From Lycocorax pyrrhopterus obiensis (lineage: Eukaryota; Chordata; Aves; Passeriformes; Paradisaeidae), in NCBI GenBank assembly GCA_014706295.1, contig JACSVZ010000007.1, forward strand, positions 57,364,975-57,428,974: a stretch of 64,000 nucleotides of DNA, read 5' to 3'. The notes beneath the pieces were generated by a model. That model saw only the letters and a program-made list of their open reading frames with translations. It was not told the DNA's origin and did no database searches. Position numbers and translations under genes: made by a program. Shown piece after piece: positions 1 through 13,988 of the stretch. How positions within the stretch are numbered: position 1 is the stretch's first letter; each line of letters opens with the position of its first letter.

Positions 1-3000
1 AGAGCGTGGCTGGAAACCACAGTATTTATGTCTCCCTTTCAGACAAGATAATGTGATGCTTTCTAAAACGGAAGGACATTGAAGGTGGCTTTGTCTTGTA
101 TATCAATTTTGTGAGGACAGGAAACAAGCAACCTCGAGTTTCTTAGTTCTATATTGTTATCAAAAAAACCCTCAAGCCTCAGACCAGACCTAATGACCAG
201 TGTCTGCAGAGCAACCCATTCTCAGAAATTCATCCTAAGTGGATGGACTACAAAGCAAAGTAGCAAATTCATGATTCCTACTGTAAAAATGCACAGAATG
301 CTTTCCCTGAATACTGATTTATAAGAGCAATCAAATAGCCTATCTAAGGCACAATGGAAACACTAATCAATACATTCTCTCTAAAGAATGACAACCATAC
401 AGGAGAAGGTGTGGGTGTAATTCCTGTACATCCCAAGTCATTCCATGAACCGACCTCTGTGTATACCCTAGAGACTGGAACTGTGATCCTAAACTGCTTT
501 CTTAATATTATGCATTTCATAACATACTACCCAAAAGTACAAATAATCAACTGAGTGGTATTAGGGCACATAAAGGAAGAGTATACAGCTTTCTTCTAAA
601 AATCCCATTCCTAATTGATTTTATTAAAAAATCATTTAGATGCTCATTTGCATAATATAACTTCTTAGGGAGTCACACATTTGAATATAATTAGCCACTT
701 GTTTTGTTGCATTCAGTGCTAATGACCTTTCTTTGAAGAAAGATCCATTTTTGATTTTTCTATTGTTCAAACTTAAGCCTCTTTGGGTTGAAAATGCAGG
801 AATCCCCTGAACTGACTTTAAACGCCTAAGCAATCAATGGCCTTTCCAATTAATTTTCGCTGTGTTTGTTTGGGACAGCTTTGTTGTAACAGCATGAAAG
901 CTTTAAATCTTGGTGATTAAAGCCAGCTTCTAGGTACATACTTGATGTCCCAAACAATAATGCTAAGCAAATACAGCTCCCGCTGACATCCAGGGCAGAT
1001 CTACACAGCATGGATCAAAACCAGGCTTAAGTATGCTAAAACCAACTCCTTGCCACACTGGAGCCTGGGTTTGAGGAGACCACGCTGTACTTCTCTCTCT
1101 ACTTTATAAGTGTCATTTGCTTATAATTTCTATTAGAAAAAAAAGTTAAAAGAAAAATCTCTGTGTAGGAAATAATTACATTCATTTTTCAAGTGTTACA
1201 TTCTTAATGTAGGAAATTACATCTAAAATTACAGCAATAATAATGCCTTCAGGAGGGATATGCATTTGAGAATTCTTCCCCCCTCCTGCAATTACTTAAA
1301 CTTCCTTCATTTCTATCTCCATGTTTAGCAGTACTCAGGTTTAGTCTAAGCAGCCTAGTACTTAGCTGTTTTTATTGTCCAAAATGATTCAATTATTTGA
1401 GTACAAAGAGGGGGAAAACATCTTCATCGAAAGAATAGTTCGCAACTTTAAACTCATGATTTCCCATTCCACGTCTAACCATACACAACCAGTTCTGCAA
1501 AGCCTTAGGAAAAAAGCAACTTTCTTTACAACTCTAATTACTTTACAACTGCTGAGGGGGAAAAAAATTACTACGTTAATGTGTATATTTAAAGTTTTTT
1601 TCGAAACAAGAGGAAAAGCATTACATTTATTGAAGACATTGAGAAGAAACTGAGCATTAGGAGCCTGGATTTCTTTTTTTAAAGAGAGTCTTTCCAGAGC
1701 AGACTGGAATTCTTGCCCTTCCAAATTCACCAGGTTTAATTACATCTCATTCATGAAACAGGTTATGTCCAGCTTATGAAGAGACATCACTCTTCAGCCT
1801 TTCACCTTTGCTAAAACATTCAGTACTTGCATGTTACGCTCCTCCACTCCTTACTGCAAGCCTTCATAACCTCAGCACCCAAGAAGGAATCACACTGGCT
1901 AGAGTCCAGATATGGTCCCACACACCCACCATCCAACCTCCTAAATTAACCCATGTAACATTTTTACAGCAAACATGGTCATAAACCACGTGGGAGAAAA
2001 CTCTGCTCTAAGCAGCTCGCAAAAGAGCAAACCCAAAATTTTCAGGAAAGGCTCTACTTTAAAGACATGGTTAAAGAAAGAAATTCTCTATCTCACCACT
2101 CCTCCCATGAAATTACACTCGAGTAAGTATGGCAGTGGCAGAACTGAAACTTACTTTCCAGGCGTGTTTTGAGCAGCGTGTAACAGCACCACCTGGTGAT
2201 TGAAGCTGTACAGGATTTTGAACAGATCCCCTAAGTTAAGGCATAGCCATCAGCACAGAAAAACAGCTTTTAAGTCTGGTTGTGTATAATCTGGCATTTG
2301 TTTCCATTTAAAATACATGCAATTTTTACCAGAAAATGGTAAAATTTTGTGGTTCTGTTAAAAAATTAATCAAACTCCTCAGACCTAGCATCAGATGACT
2401 TCTAATGTTAAGTAAGGAAAACTCTTTACACAGGAACACTCAGTTCAGTAAAATACAGTAATTGGTTCAAATGTTTTAACATACTAGGTTAACGAAATGA
2501 TTGTTCAAAGGTTTGCTTTGTGGTTCAGAGAAATGGAAAAGCCACCTGAGAACCAGAAACAGGCAAGCCTGGGTTACTAAAACACTTGAAAAATATCAAA
2601 CTGGATGTCATGTATGCTGTATTTTCTGAACTGATTAATATATAAACAGAATTAGCATTTTGGTCCTAAAGTGCATTACAAATTTTACTGCTGCTCCATC
2701 GAAGCATCGCAGAATATCTAATACACATTGCTGGAAAAAAATCCTTAGGGATCCTGAAATGAAAATGTACTCCCCGAAGATGTCACGAGCGACAAGAATT
2801 CTATTAGAGCCAAGCATTTCTTCTTCATCACTCCTTTTTAAGTTGTGACTAAATTAGCACAGCCTGCACACTCCGGGGTGTGTGCTGGGAGGAGAGAGGG
2901 GGAGAAAACGGAAGATATCAAGGCCTGAGGCACTTCAAGCAGAGAGCATCCATCTGCTAGCAGCAGTCAATGAACAGAACATTCCTAAAAATCTTCCCAC

Positions 3001-6000
3001 TCATATTAAGTCAAGCCAAAAGAACAGAAAACACCTTCTTTCACTCTGACTGTGCAGGGCTGAACGTAACAGGACAGCGGGCTATAAATAAATGTTTTTT
3101 AAAAACCTAAGAGAAAAAAGCAAAAGAGAGAGAAGCTCACTACGCAGCTCTGCGTTCAGCCTCTCCTGCTGCAGAACTGGTTTAAGAGGCTCCTGCTCAT
3201 CTCTACGTCACCCATTCCCTCCTCCAATCTGTGGTGGCATGTGGAGGAGTGAAATGATAAAAGGAAAACAAGAAAAGAAAAAAAAAGGTTGGTTCTTTTT
3301 ATTTTTCTATTTTGCTTGTGGAATCCAGATCTTTTCACTGTCCCAGTACAGAGATGCACTGCCCAAGCTAAGGCCCAGCATATTTGGGTGAAGGGAGTGG
3401 GAAGGGGCAGTTGAGGGATGGGAAAGGCTGGGATTGAACTGGCTTAGCTGTTACAAGGTGCCTGTCGTGGAACTGGACTCCAGAGCTGCAGCAGTCTGAT
3501 GGCAATACCACTCAGAGGAGCTCCCAACCCTTAACAGCTCCTTCCCACCCGAACACCAAATCAGCCCTCTGGGCTGACACAGCAACCCACAGGGAGGGCA
3601 GCAGATCCCAGGACTGCAGTCATCCAGGCCAAAGAGAACTTGCTTGCCTGCACAGAGTTGTTGTTCAGGCTGGGACCAGAGTTTGGTTTTGAGGTTTTTG
3701 GAGGTTTCTTCTTTTGAGCAGGGGGCTGACACAGGTCAGTCTGCTAATAAATTTGCTGGTGTGGCTGTACTGGATACAGGCAGCTCCCACTGACACACAT
3801 TTCATACCTGATAGAGAACCCTGTAGTTTCTGAATTTTTTCTGTTATTTGTTATTTCTGCAGAGGTCCAGAAGTTTAATGCTGTGGCCATTACTTCAGCA
3901 AAACAATCTTCCAAGAAAAATGCAATAGCTCTAAAAGCAAATCACACTTGCAGACCCTCGGGCTTAGGGAATGCTTTCCTGTACTGTCACATCACCAGCA
4001 CTCCAATTTATTCCACAGAGCAAAACAAAAAGGCACTTTCAACACATGAAAAGAACTCAGTACTATCAGAGAACACAGCATTAAAAAGCAACAACCTTCC
4101 CCCTCTCAAGTTTTGAGCCATAGTGCCTATAAAATGACACAAACACTTCAAAATTCATGTTTTAATGTTTAAGACAGTCCTATGCCACAAAACTGACAAA
4201 TACATTCTTTCATTATCAAAAAAGAGAGCAGCAGTTACACAGAACTTAAACCAAAGCTACATTACCTGGAGTATATTTTCAGCTTGTCTAACAACATTCC
4301 AAAGCTAAAATGGCTTAATTCAGATGCTTGTTAGAAGAGGCAGATTACTAGCACTGAAATTTATAGATATTACTAGAGGGGGAGGAAAGAGAGAGGCAGT
4401 CCCTTATTTTCTGCCACACTGTACAAGAAGGAATATAAACCTATTAATATCCAAGTTCATTTCCTTGTGAATAGCACTATAAAAAGAAAATGTTTTAAAA
4501 AACATTAGCCCTTTAGGTAAACTATCTTTAAGTAAAGGATTGCTCTCAAGAGAAATGACAGGTTCCAATTACCTACACAAGGCTGCAGGGAGATAAACCT
4601 CCATCAGTGAATTTCACAAATGTGATCAGTATCATGCTAGTCTGTGTCACACAGAAATTGCCAAATTTAACAGGCAGAAACTTGGAGATACAAAAGGCCA
4701 AAACTTTGATATCCAACCAAAAAATTTCACAAGCATGCAAAACTTTAGAAGGCATTTCTTTTCTTGTTTGATAAAACGAAGCAGAGATTTGTGCTTCCCT
4801 GCCACAAGAGTTCTTTTGCCCACAGCCAGCTAATAAACCAAGAGACAGAGCAGAGACAGAAGAGGAGACAGAGCAAAGGATTCATGAAAGATGCTTTTAA
4901 CTCCAGAGTCAGAAACAGGCCAGTTCAAAGGAGCTGAACATGCAAATATTTCTAGTTATTAGTTAAGACAACAGAAGACATGTTAACTCATTTGATTAAG
5001 ACTGCAATTTAATTTTTTTTCAACTTCAAAGACAATCTTCAAAATTAAAAGAAAAAGTAACAACAGAGACTGTCCTCAGCCACAGGACAATCTCTCTGTT
5101 TACTCAGTCACATACAGACTGAACCAACACCTCCGAGGAATTTTAGAAATGCCTTTTCTAATTTTTCCCTTTTCTGGCTAAGCAAACACAGGAACAGAGT
5201 AAGGAAGACCAGCAAAGCTTCACTCACGTATTTCAATCCAGTGGAATGCTGTGCTCAAAGTTTTAAGTTGTCAGTCAGTCTCTGGGCAAAATCCTACCAC
5301 ATTATCTCCAGCAGATCCTCTACTCTTTACTTAAAGGATCCCAGATCTTCTTCTTCAGAAATGTAACAGATCTCATTAAAGGACACATGGACTCTTCCTC
5401 ATTATATTGTCCCTATAGGGATAAGCAGCACGTCAAAAGCATCTCCAAGACAGGTACTTTATTCATCATTCCCCAGCAAAACACAAAAATGGCCAAGATT
5501 TAAGACAATAAAAATGTTCAAATTTCAACTCAAGTGGGAACTAATTAATCAATGTATAACCAAAAGGTTGTCCCAGATCAGCTGATGAACTCGACTGGTC
5601 TTTTAACAAAGTAACTGGAGATGATGAAGTACAGGGTGTCGTTAGCCAAATGAGAATGAAGAGATTCTCCATGTGCTTAAGGAGAAGCTGGAGTACGGGA
5701 AGGATCCCAGCTTCCTCAGAGGCCTCTGAATCAAACTCTAGAGTAATAGGGCAACAGGCAGGGAAATACAGTCTTCTGCTTTTACCCAAATTCTTGGAGT
5801 AACTCATGCTGGCTAAAGAGTAGGTTTTCGGCCCCTGAAGTTTTTAGTTTGTTTTCCTTAAATAAGTGTTTTTCCATCTCTTCAACTCTTCGCTGATTAG
5901 TGCAGTTGCCTGCAAACCCTGAAAGATGAAACTCTGAGAAAAGTGTGCAAGATACTGAGATACCCTGAAGGCTCGGCCACCAGGGAGTACAGCATCATGC

Positions 6001-6896
6001 TGTGGCTTGTGCTGCTGGAACTTAGCAGAGGACCAGGAAAGCCCACACATACTGACATCCAAGCAAGCCTCAGAAGCACAGAGGTCCAGCAAGCTGGAAG
6101 TCAAACACAACAGCCTAGTAACACCAGGAAAGTTCCCTATTGAACTGTTATGTGATCAGTAACAGCAATCACAAATGTGAAAGGGCAAACAAGATGGGAA
6201 AACAACATTCCTTTAAAACTCTTCGATGAAGAAGCTAAGGACCAAAGATTTAGCATTCCAGGTCACAACTTTTCTGCATTCCTGGCTCTGGAGCATATTC
6301 TGATGAGAGAGGAAGAGTAATGAAAGTCAAGAGACACTTATTCAAGAAACAAATATGTGAGTGTTATGGCTAGGACACATCCATGGTTTAGCAGATGCTG
6401 GAGAGGGTGGATCTACAAGACAGAAGGAAAGAAAGCTGTGAGTGGCCTCAGTGGGAAGAAGTTTGAACTTGTTAACGTGCAAAAGGGCAGAACAGTTGGA
6501 TGCAATTTGTAATTCAGTTTTGGCCATGTTAACTCTGTGTCAACAAGGAGATTCACAAATACAGACAGATTCAGCAGACACGAAAGCCTACGATTCATCA
6601 CCCTTATCTTCAGAGATGAGTGACTGGGCTTAGTCAATATAGACTTCCTTTCAGTGAGTGAAGAGAAACAGACGCTTCAGAGAATGAGTCATTGACTTCC
6701 TTTCGGATTAAATTAATCACACCCTAAATCTGTCTGCCTCTATGCAGAGCCTCTGAAAGGAGATGAGAAACAGGAGCTCACACAGACATCTAAATTTTGC
6801 CACCCATGTCCAGCCATGACACAGGACTAGATGGAAGAGGTAAGTTGAGGTTGAAGAAGTTTACCAAGGGAAAAGGCTGTACTCGAAACATCAACT

Positions 6897-6958
6897 ACCA
6901 AACAAAACAAACAACAAAAAATCCACCACCCAACAAAACACACCCACACACGAAAAAC
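6897..6958. repeat. A/C-rich low-complexity run
   Basis: Only A and C for most of about 60 bp (CAAACAAAACAAACAAC and CACACCCACACAC words). A simple-sequence tract in intron 2. Confidence 0.75.
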
Positions 6959-7519
6959 ATGTAGTATCATCCCAAATGAAAAGGAGAAGATGCCCCCTTA
7001 TCCTCCTTCAAAGAGAGATGGGGGAAGTTAACATATGAAATGTGAAGATGAAGGAAATGGATGAGAGAGAAATTACTAATGATAACAGAGGACTCGTAAG
7101 GGACAAGGCAGTAGACAGATCAAAGGGTAAAACTGAAGCAATGGTCTGACTAGAAGAGGAAGTCTTTCAAAGCCTTAGTGAGTAAAGATATTTAGGAAGA
7201 TATGAGGCAAAACCAAAAAAGGAGAACTTTAAGCAATGATTAGTTTAAAAGACAACAAGAGAAAACTCGATGTGGTGCTAATAAACACAGAGATGAGAGG
7301 ATTAGGATTAGCTTCTATCGCAACAGAAATGAAGGCAAAAAAGACAAGATAATAGCAGAGAGACTAGACTAGAAGTTTCATTATTGAAATCAAAGCTGGG
7401 GATGGGAATTGATACAGGAGGAAGAGTCAAAGAAAAGATTGCATCTAATGAAAGAAACAGTCTGGGAGACTTCAAAGCCTATGCACAGCTGCAAAACTAC
7501 AAATTCACTGGGGAGTAAC

Positions 7520-9535
7520 AGACACACTGTGGAACAGCTCACGTGACTGGAGTAATGAGATGGATGGTTACAGGCACCACAAGAAGGACAGACAGGGAAG
7601 GTGACAGGGATTCGTTCTATACAAAGGAACAGCCTGAAAGCGTGAAGCTCTGCTGAAAAATGGTTGACAGGCCAATAAAGAGTAAATGGGTCTGGATGAG
7701 AGGCAAGGCCAAAGGAAACAGTCATGAGCACCTGCCATAGACCACCTGATCCTGAAGATGAAGCCTTCTTTAGAAAGCAGGAAGACATCGGGGTTCTCAT
7801 GGTGAACTGCATCCACCCCAGCAGCTGCTGTACGGGACCCATAGTGGGCCACAGGCAATCCAGCAGAATTCCAGAGCACATCAGGAACAGGTCAAGCAGA
7901 AGCACACCCACCACTCTTTAGAAAGGAAGAAGTGGTGGAGGGTGTAAAGTCTGATGGCAGGCTTGGTTACAGCAACTCGAGATAAACAAGATCTTGAGGG
8001 GTGTGAAGAAGATGGGTAGCATAATTACAACCCTGCGTTTCAGAGGGCTTCAGCTGGTTCAGAGAAGAGGTAAGCAACTATCCGTGGTAGAGAAAGACTG
8101 AGCAAGGGCTCACTTAAGCAAAATCTACACACACAAGTTAATTGGACTTGATAAGATACATCTGAGGATGCAAAAGGAGATGGTGAAAAGAGTAATCTCT
8201 ATCTTTAAAAAGTTGTAGGAATTTGAAGAGGTTCTCTCTGACTAGAAGGCAGCAAGCATCAGGCTTCTCTTCCAGAGGGACTTCCAAGTAGGACTCCAAA
8301 GGTGAGTCAGGCTCCCCTCAGCCTCTTGGAAGGCTACAAATCTACTTGGAAACCATTTCCAGACACACAAAACCCAAGAAGGTTACCAGGAATTGCCAGC
8401 ACAGATTCCATGAGGGTGGATCATGCCCAACTGCAACAGCCAGAATGCAGTCAAGATAAACTGTAACTACAGTTCTTCCCTCATCCCCTTTCATCATTCT
8501 CCCTGGCAGCCAAATTGCAGAGATCTGGACTAGGCCAGTGAACAGCAACTTGGGTGAAAGGCTGGCCTGGTTCAAAAAGTAGTGCTCAGCACTGTCACCA
8601 TCAGACTTACAACTGGGACTGATACTGGGGTCAATGCTGTTTGACACCTTCATTAACAACACGAACAATAGGCCAGGAGGTTTCCTTTGCCAGCCTGCAG
8701 ATGACATCCCATTGGAACAACAGCCAATATGCTGATGGGCAGAGCCACTATTCAGAAGAATGTTAAGATGCTGCAGAAATGAGCTGACACAAGTCTCTTG
8801 AGCCAAATGCAATTTTTCTGCACCTGGGACCGAAGAACTGCAGGGCAAAAACACAGGCTGGGGACTGTTTGACTTTTTTGCAGAAAAGGATCTAGGTTAC
8901 TCATGGACAAAAAGCTGAACATGGCTCAGCAGCACCCAATTGCCGTGGTGAAGGTTAACTTCATCCTGGAGCTGTGTTATTAAGACTGCGGCCAGCAGGT
9001 CAAGAGAAGAGATTATCATCCCCTGTTGAGCACTTGTGAGATTCTATTCAGAGTACTTTGTCCAGTTCAGGACTCCTCTGCAGAAGATGCATTGACATAT
9101 TGGAGCAAGTCCAGCAGAGAGTCCCTATGATAATTCAGAGACTGCAGCACATGGATTAGGCTGACAGACGAATTTACTGAGTCTCAAGACAAGAAAGCTG
9201 AGGGAGAAGTCTCTTTGGTGCCTTCAGCTATGCAGTGGGAGCTTATAAAGATGGAGCCAGAGTTGCATCACCAGAGATGCCCAGCAAAAGGACACAAGGC
9301 AAGAGTTACGTTTCATCAAAATAAGTTCTGACTCGACACAAGGAAAAATTCCTCACAGTGAGGGTAGCCAACCATAAGAGAAGAGGTTGTCCAGGGAAAC
9401 TCTGTCATATCTTTCCTTGGTAATAACTGGAGCTCAGCTGCCCTAGGCCCTCAGCAGCTTAATGCAACTTCAAAGCCACCATTTTGTCAGCCTCCAGAGG
9501 TCTCTTCCAATCTCAGTTATTCTAGGATTCCACTA
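7520..9535 (+). mobile_element. Long, decayed CR1 LINE (ORF2 to 3' end)
   Basis: The plus-strand copy keeps CR1 order with internal gaps. The endonuclease region starts around 7523-7640 (GAGATGGATGGTTACAGGCA, GACAGACAGGGAAGGTGACA), followed by the segments at 7740-8040. Next comes the reverse transcriptase from about 8140 (AGGATGCAAAAGGAGATGGT, ATCTCTATCTTTAAAAAG, TTCCATGAGGGTGGATCATG, ACTGGGGTCAATGCTGTTTG), then GGACAAAAAGCTGAACATGG and GCGGCCAGCAGGTCAAGAGA. The 3' UTR ends near 9535 (CAGCCTCCAGAGGTCTCTTC, ATTCTAGGATTCC). Part of the middle of ORF2 is missing near 8060-8130. Stops and frameshifts are throughout, so it is a dead, old copy. It is antisense to BRF1, in intron 2. Confidence 0.85.
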
Positions 9536-11129
9536 TTCTCTCTTCCCTTGCTGTTTTACTTTTCTTAAATAGTGTTCTCTGTTCCTCCCCTTTGGATACT
9601 TCTGTTCTTCACATGTGTAATATATTGTCCTGGTCTAACTCACAATGTATAGTTCTGGGAGGAAGCAGAGCCCTCCATAACCACTTGTAATAAACCAGCT
9701 ATGAAATGAGTGATGACAACAAACATTAAAGAATTAAGCAAATACATTAAATGTAAACAATAAAAAATGCATTACAGAACATATTCAGAAACACTTTCCC
9801 ATTTAGCATTAAAATACTGTTAGCTATGTTTTGGTATTTAAGAGGACTGAGGGAAAACACACATTCATTTAAAGAAATAATTAAAAACACAACAGTTCAG
9901 AAATTGGATTAAGCTAGATGTAGCTACAATCTTTGAACTTAGTTTAAACCAAATTTGAATATCTGCAACTGAAGCTTTCAAGTTATAATCATGCCATTGA
10001 CCCTCCTTCCCCTCTCCCTTTTCTTTTTGGTCACTGAAGACTATTGAAAGTACCAGAGCTCCAAGTCAAGAACAACTCCCTCGTAACAACGACTCTGACA
10101 CGGATATAGTGAGAGCAGATTGCCTGCAAGGAAACAAGAATAAACTGGCTATTTAGAGAGATTATGTAATGCAGCACGGAACTGTAAAATGGGATTTAAA
10201 GAGACATCACTCTGCATTTCAGCCCTGTAAGCAACTGCAAGAGTTGACCAATACTGTAGAAATTTGAAGAGGCTCAGACACAGAGGAAGATGCCTTGTCA
10301 AAGAGTCCCTCCTCTGAGCTGGTATTTTATTCATAATTCTTCTTTTTCACAAAATCAGCAGTGTTTAGCTATTTTGTCATATCCCTTAAAACAAAGTTGA
10401 AACACCACATCGTGTCACAGGTGTGCGGATTTTTACTACAAAAATGAGGTCTGCATGCACAGATACAAAGCATTTTGTGGGCCTGAGCTTGTTGAACTCA
10501 TGGAGCGTCATACACTCAATTAGCACAGTACTGCACTCTGAAAATCAAAGTGATTATGAACAAATACAACAGTATTAAGTCTTCCCTGCATAAATATTTT
10601 AGCAAGTGTAAACAAGACTCCAGTTTCTGTAAGCAGCCAATTCCCAAACGAACACACACAAACATCAGCTGGTTCAGCAAAGAAAGGGAGAAACTGAACA
10701 GCCATGCCCTGCTGCATTATAAATAGTGAGGAATGGTAGAGCAAAGGCACATGTGGTAAGGGAGACTAGTTCTGTGTAATGGACATTCTTACACAAACCT
10801 GAAAACTACAAAATGTTCAGGGTTTGCCCATGGCTTTGTTTAGAGCACATATATACATATTTACAAAAACACCAATGCACACAATGATTTTATAGAAGAG
10901 TCCAGAATTGATGAGCAGTTGCTGGGAGATTTTACTTTTGCATTTCTTCACTTTAGAATGGACGAAAAAAAAAAGTTATTACCTTAAGCATTCTAATGCA
11001 AAACTGTTCTTCGTCTAATTCTAAACATCCTTTCATTAAAAGCCTCAAAAATCAGCAGCACCATACATTCAGCCAAGCCCAGCTGCTTTGCTGGTAATTA
11101 AATAAGACAGTGAGTCCAGATCACCTCCC

Positions 11130-11620
11130 TTCCACCTCCCCCGAAAAGACAGACTTTACTTTTATCCAAGGAAGAATTTGGCCCAAACTACACGGGGAAG
11201 GAGAGGAGCAATGGAGGGATAGCAGGGGGAGGCGGTTGTTTTTTAAAACCCAGCAAGTCCCTGCTCCATGGCTGCACTTCTCCCCGTACGACGTCAGGCC
11301 CGCAGGTTGCTGGCAAGCAGAGCAGGCGCAGAGCGAGACCTGCCAGCGCTCTCGGACCACACACAGGCTCTCAGCTGCTCTCCAGTACACTGGGGACTTC
11401 CATCCACACATCCCTGCTTCCCACAGCCTGGCTCTTCCCTTCAGCAAGAGCCTGCATGGAGTACCGATGGTACAGGAGAGAACTGTGCGCTCACAGGACC
11501 GAGGGCAGGAGCAGCCTTGACAGAAGAGCCACCAGCGAGTGGCAGGACCAGGCCTCCCAAAGCTGCTCACAGGCTGTGCTGGGCCAGCAGCCCCACGGGA
11601 GCAAATTCCAGCACTTCATT
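11130..11620. other. GC-richer block in intron 2
   Basis: This stretch is clearly richer in G+C and in CpG than its surroundings. It has overlapping open frames in three frames (11110-11520 plus, 11268-11675 plus, 11121-11570 minus). None encodes a motif I recognise, and overlapping openness on both strands points to base composition. It could be an intronic regulatory element or a noncoding exon. Nothing in the sequence decides this. Confidence 0.35.
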
Positions 11621-13907
11621 TGCAGCTCAAGTTAACTTTGGAAATGCCAACGTAGCGGCACCAGCAAATAAATAAATAAGTAGCTCGGCATTTTTTATAA
11701 TTGCTCATTTTTGATACAGCCAACTACCAGTGCACTTCAGTTTCACTCAATGAACAACTCCATACCTCTCCTTTAAAATACGTACAGTAAGTTCATTTAC
11801 CTTGCTACACTTTCAAGTCTAACCATGATGGATATTAACATAATTTCACCCCCCAAAAAAAGCCATGATCATGGGCCCACAGTGACAGGGTGGGATTTTG
11901 TAAGCTCATTGCCATAGCTCAATTTGCAATTAAAAACTATGTAAAGCCAGAAGTGTGATTAAAAGCAGCAGACAACCGGCTCATTATACAGCAGCAGAAA
12001 AGAAAAGCCTTTCAAACACCAATTGCTCTACCTGAAATATCAACTGCAGTTGTCATGCCTGGGACTGAGCAAGAACATCACTTAGCTCCCTGAAAAGAAC
12101 TTTCCCAGAGACAGATTGGCAGCATGACAAATGTAGGTTGGCTACAGAAATCAAAGACCAAATACTTGCTCCTTATAGAAAGGATAGGCAAAAGGAAAAA
12201 AAAAATAGAAGAAAACCTGCAAAGAGCTTCAGACAAGTGTAAGTAAAAAGAAAAATTATCTTCCTGTTTCAAGACTGTTTGGGAGGTAAGCTCATTTAAA
12301 GCAACTAAAATTTCTTGTATACAATGCAGATATACTTTAGCCAAGTCACAATCACTGTTTTTGATCAGGGAGGCCTCACATACAAAAGCTGTGGGGAAGG
12401 AAGATGCTCAGACATATTCCCCAGCAAACACTCATCCAAGAAAAAAGCTGTGTTTAGATTCTAGAAAAACGCCTACACTGTCTTTACTTGTGATTACCTT
12501 TTGGCATAACCAAAAGGGCTTTTGAAGGATTCAAACACTCCAGGAAGCAAGAAGACAGATTTCCTTCCATCAGCATTTTACTTTTCTACAATTAGAGACA
12601 ACCGTGAAGTTCTTATGCACAAAAAGCCAATTTATTTTTAAAATGCCTGTTGAAAATTACAGTTTTGATTAAAGCGCCTTAATCCAAAACCAGACTTCAC
12701 TAAGTTTAGTGGCTTTATCCCACTGCTTATGTAGGTTACATGTTAGACAGGAAATTTAAAACTCCTAAGGATAGTAACTTTAGACCTGACACTGACACTA
12801 GCTCACCTAAAGTGCAAGCTTTACTTTGCCAAACAAAAAAGGGTGCAATACTCTTAAGTACAAGCGGCTGAATAAAACATTCTATATATAAAACAATCTG
12901 TATGTACATTAGCTGAATAATGCTGAGTAAAGTAATCTGACTATACTTCAATGACAGATCAATCTTAACCTGTCTATACCTATGAGGATATAACATCAGA
13001 TCAATCTTACTCTTCATGCACCTATGGGGGCATAATATAGGCAAGATTTTTCTGTGTTGAGTTGCAAATGTAAGATTAATTTAGGAAAATACCTTTCTCT
13101 AAAATATCCCCCCCAAATGAGCACCTTATCAGTAAAACCCATTTACATCCCTGGTTAATTACGTGTCAGCTTCTGAGACTTTGCTATGACAGTCCATCAG
13201 CTGTCATCTCCAAGAGTCATGAGACAGGAGTATTAATTAGCCAAAAAATGACAACTCCTGTCCCTTGATACAAGTAACAGCAAACTAGAAGACCATTCTG
13301 CTCCTGGAATAAAAGCTGGTTTTATTCACTCTCTTTAAAGAGAGTAGAATATGGAGATCTCAATTAAAATGTAAAGCATGTAATGAGAATATTTATTTTA
13401 ATGTCATCTGTGCGCTAAAACCTTTTTTCCATTTTTCCTCTCTCTATTCAATGATCACATATTAAGCACATGATTACTTATATGCATTATCTCACACTTG
13501 TATTGCTTAAGACCAAAAATATTTGAAGAATTACACGTAGAAATAAACATGAATATAGCATTTCAAGAACGCTGAAAACTGACTTAAATAAAAAGCCACA
13601 ATAGGTTTAACAGATAATAAAAAGCTGCAATGGGCATGTCAACCTTGAAAAAGCCCTTTTAAACCACAGTAGTATTGTCAGGTGCCATTACCCTTTGTCA
13701 GTCAGCTACATGAACTCATTAATCAAGTGTAGCACCCAAATGAGAGCACAACGAAAAATCAGCACTAGGCAGACTTGTCCACTGAATAATAAGGGGTCTG
13801 CCAAGGTTTTGAGGTCACATTCAAAACTAAAAATTGTAATAATACAATATATTGTATGTATAGTAATAAAAAAAATTCATATCAACAAGAATAAAATTTG
13901 CTAGTAC

Positions 13908-13988
13908 CATTCTGTAGAGTTTGTGCTCGTGACTCCTTTCCCAGATTGGCGTGGAATCCTCCTCCTAAAGTCGGTGTTTTCCCTGCAC
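13908..13988 (-). CDS. BRF1: BRF1 coding exon 2 (linker before cyclin folds)
   Basis: This 81-bp exon has two bases, 26 codons and one base, so it is phase 1 at both ends and joins exon 1 exactly. Codon 63 (Gly) is split G|GT. Residues 64-89 read [11 protein letters not shown], then HANLGKES, then RAQTLQN, which is the linker between the zinc ribbon and the first cyclin fold in vertebrate BRF1. Human BRF1, as I recall it, has Val where this copy has Ala (FHA). The acceptor follows a good pyrimidine tract (TTTTTTTTCCCCTAATAG). A second AG lies 6 nt further in (GTGCAG). The donor is ATG|GTACTA, which departs from consensus at +4 and +5. After the donor, the in-frame residues stop matching BRF1, which supports this boundary. 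The exon is too short to appear as a long open frame and was found by reading the minus strand for the expected peptide. Confidence 0.95.

Larger units (their letters stand above)
1..13907 (-). other. BRF1: BRF1 intron 2 (partial, runs off left edge)
   Basis: This starts with the weak donor GTACTA at 13907 and continues to the left end. The next expected coding block (the RRHIHHLGNQ region and the first cyclin fold, including the FNFFKMAV segment) was looked for on the minus strand and not seen. The third exon therefore probably lies outside the window, and intron 2 is at least 13.9 kb. Apart from the CR1 at 7.5-9.5 kb, a low-complexity run near 6.9 kb and a GC-richer block at 11.1-11.6 kb, positions 1-7519 and 9536-13907 are AT-rich sequence in which I recognise nothing. 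Confidence 0.75.

Noticed and set aside
3000..3780. Possible solo LTR (TATAAATAA near 3082, AATAAA near 3747)
   Set aside because: No convincing terminal TG/CA pair, target duplication or known LTR family could be seen; these words are common in AT-rich DNA.
7390..7914. 174-codon minus-strand frame
   Set aside because: Largely antisense of the decayed CR1 endonuclease region; no family signature.
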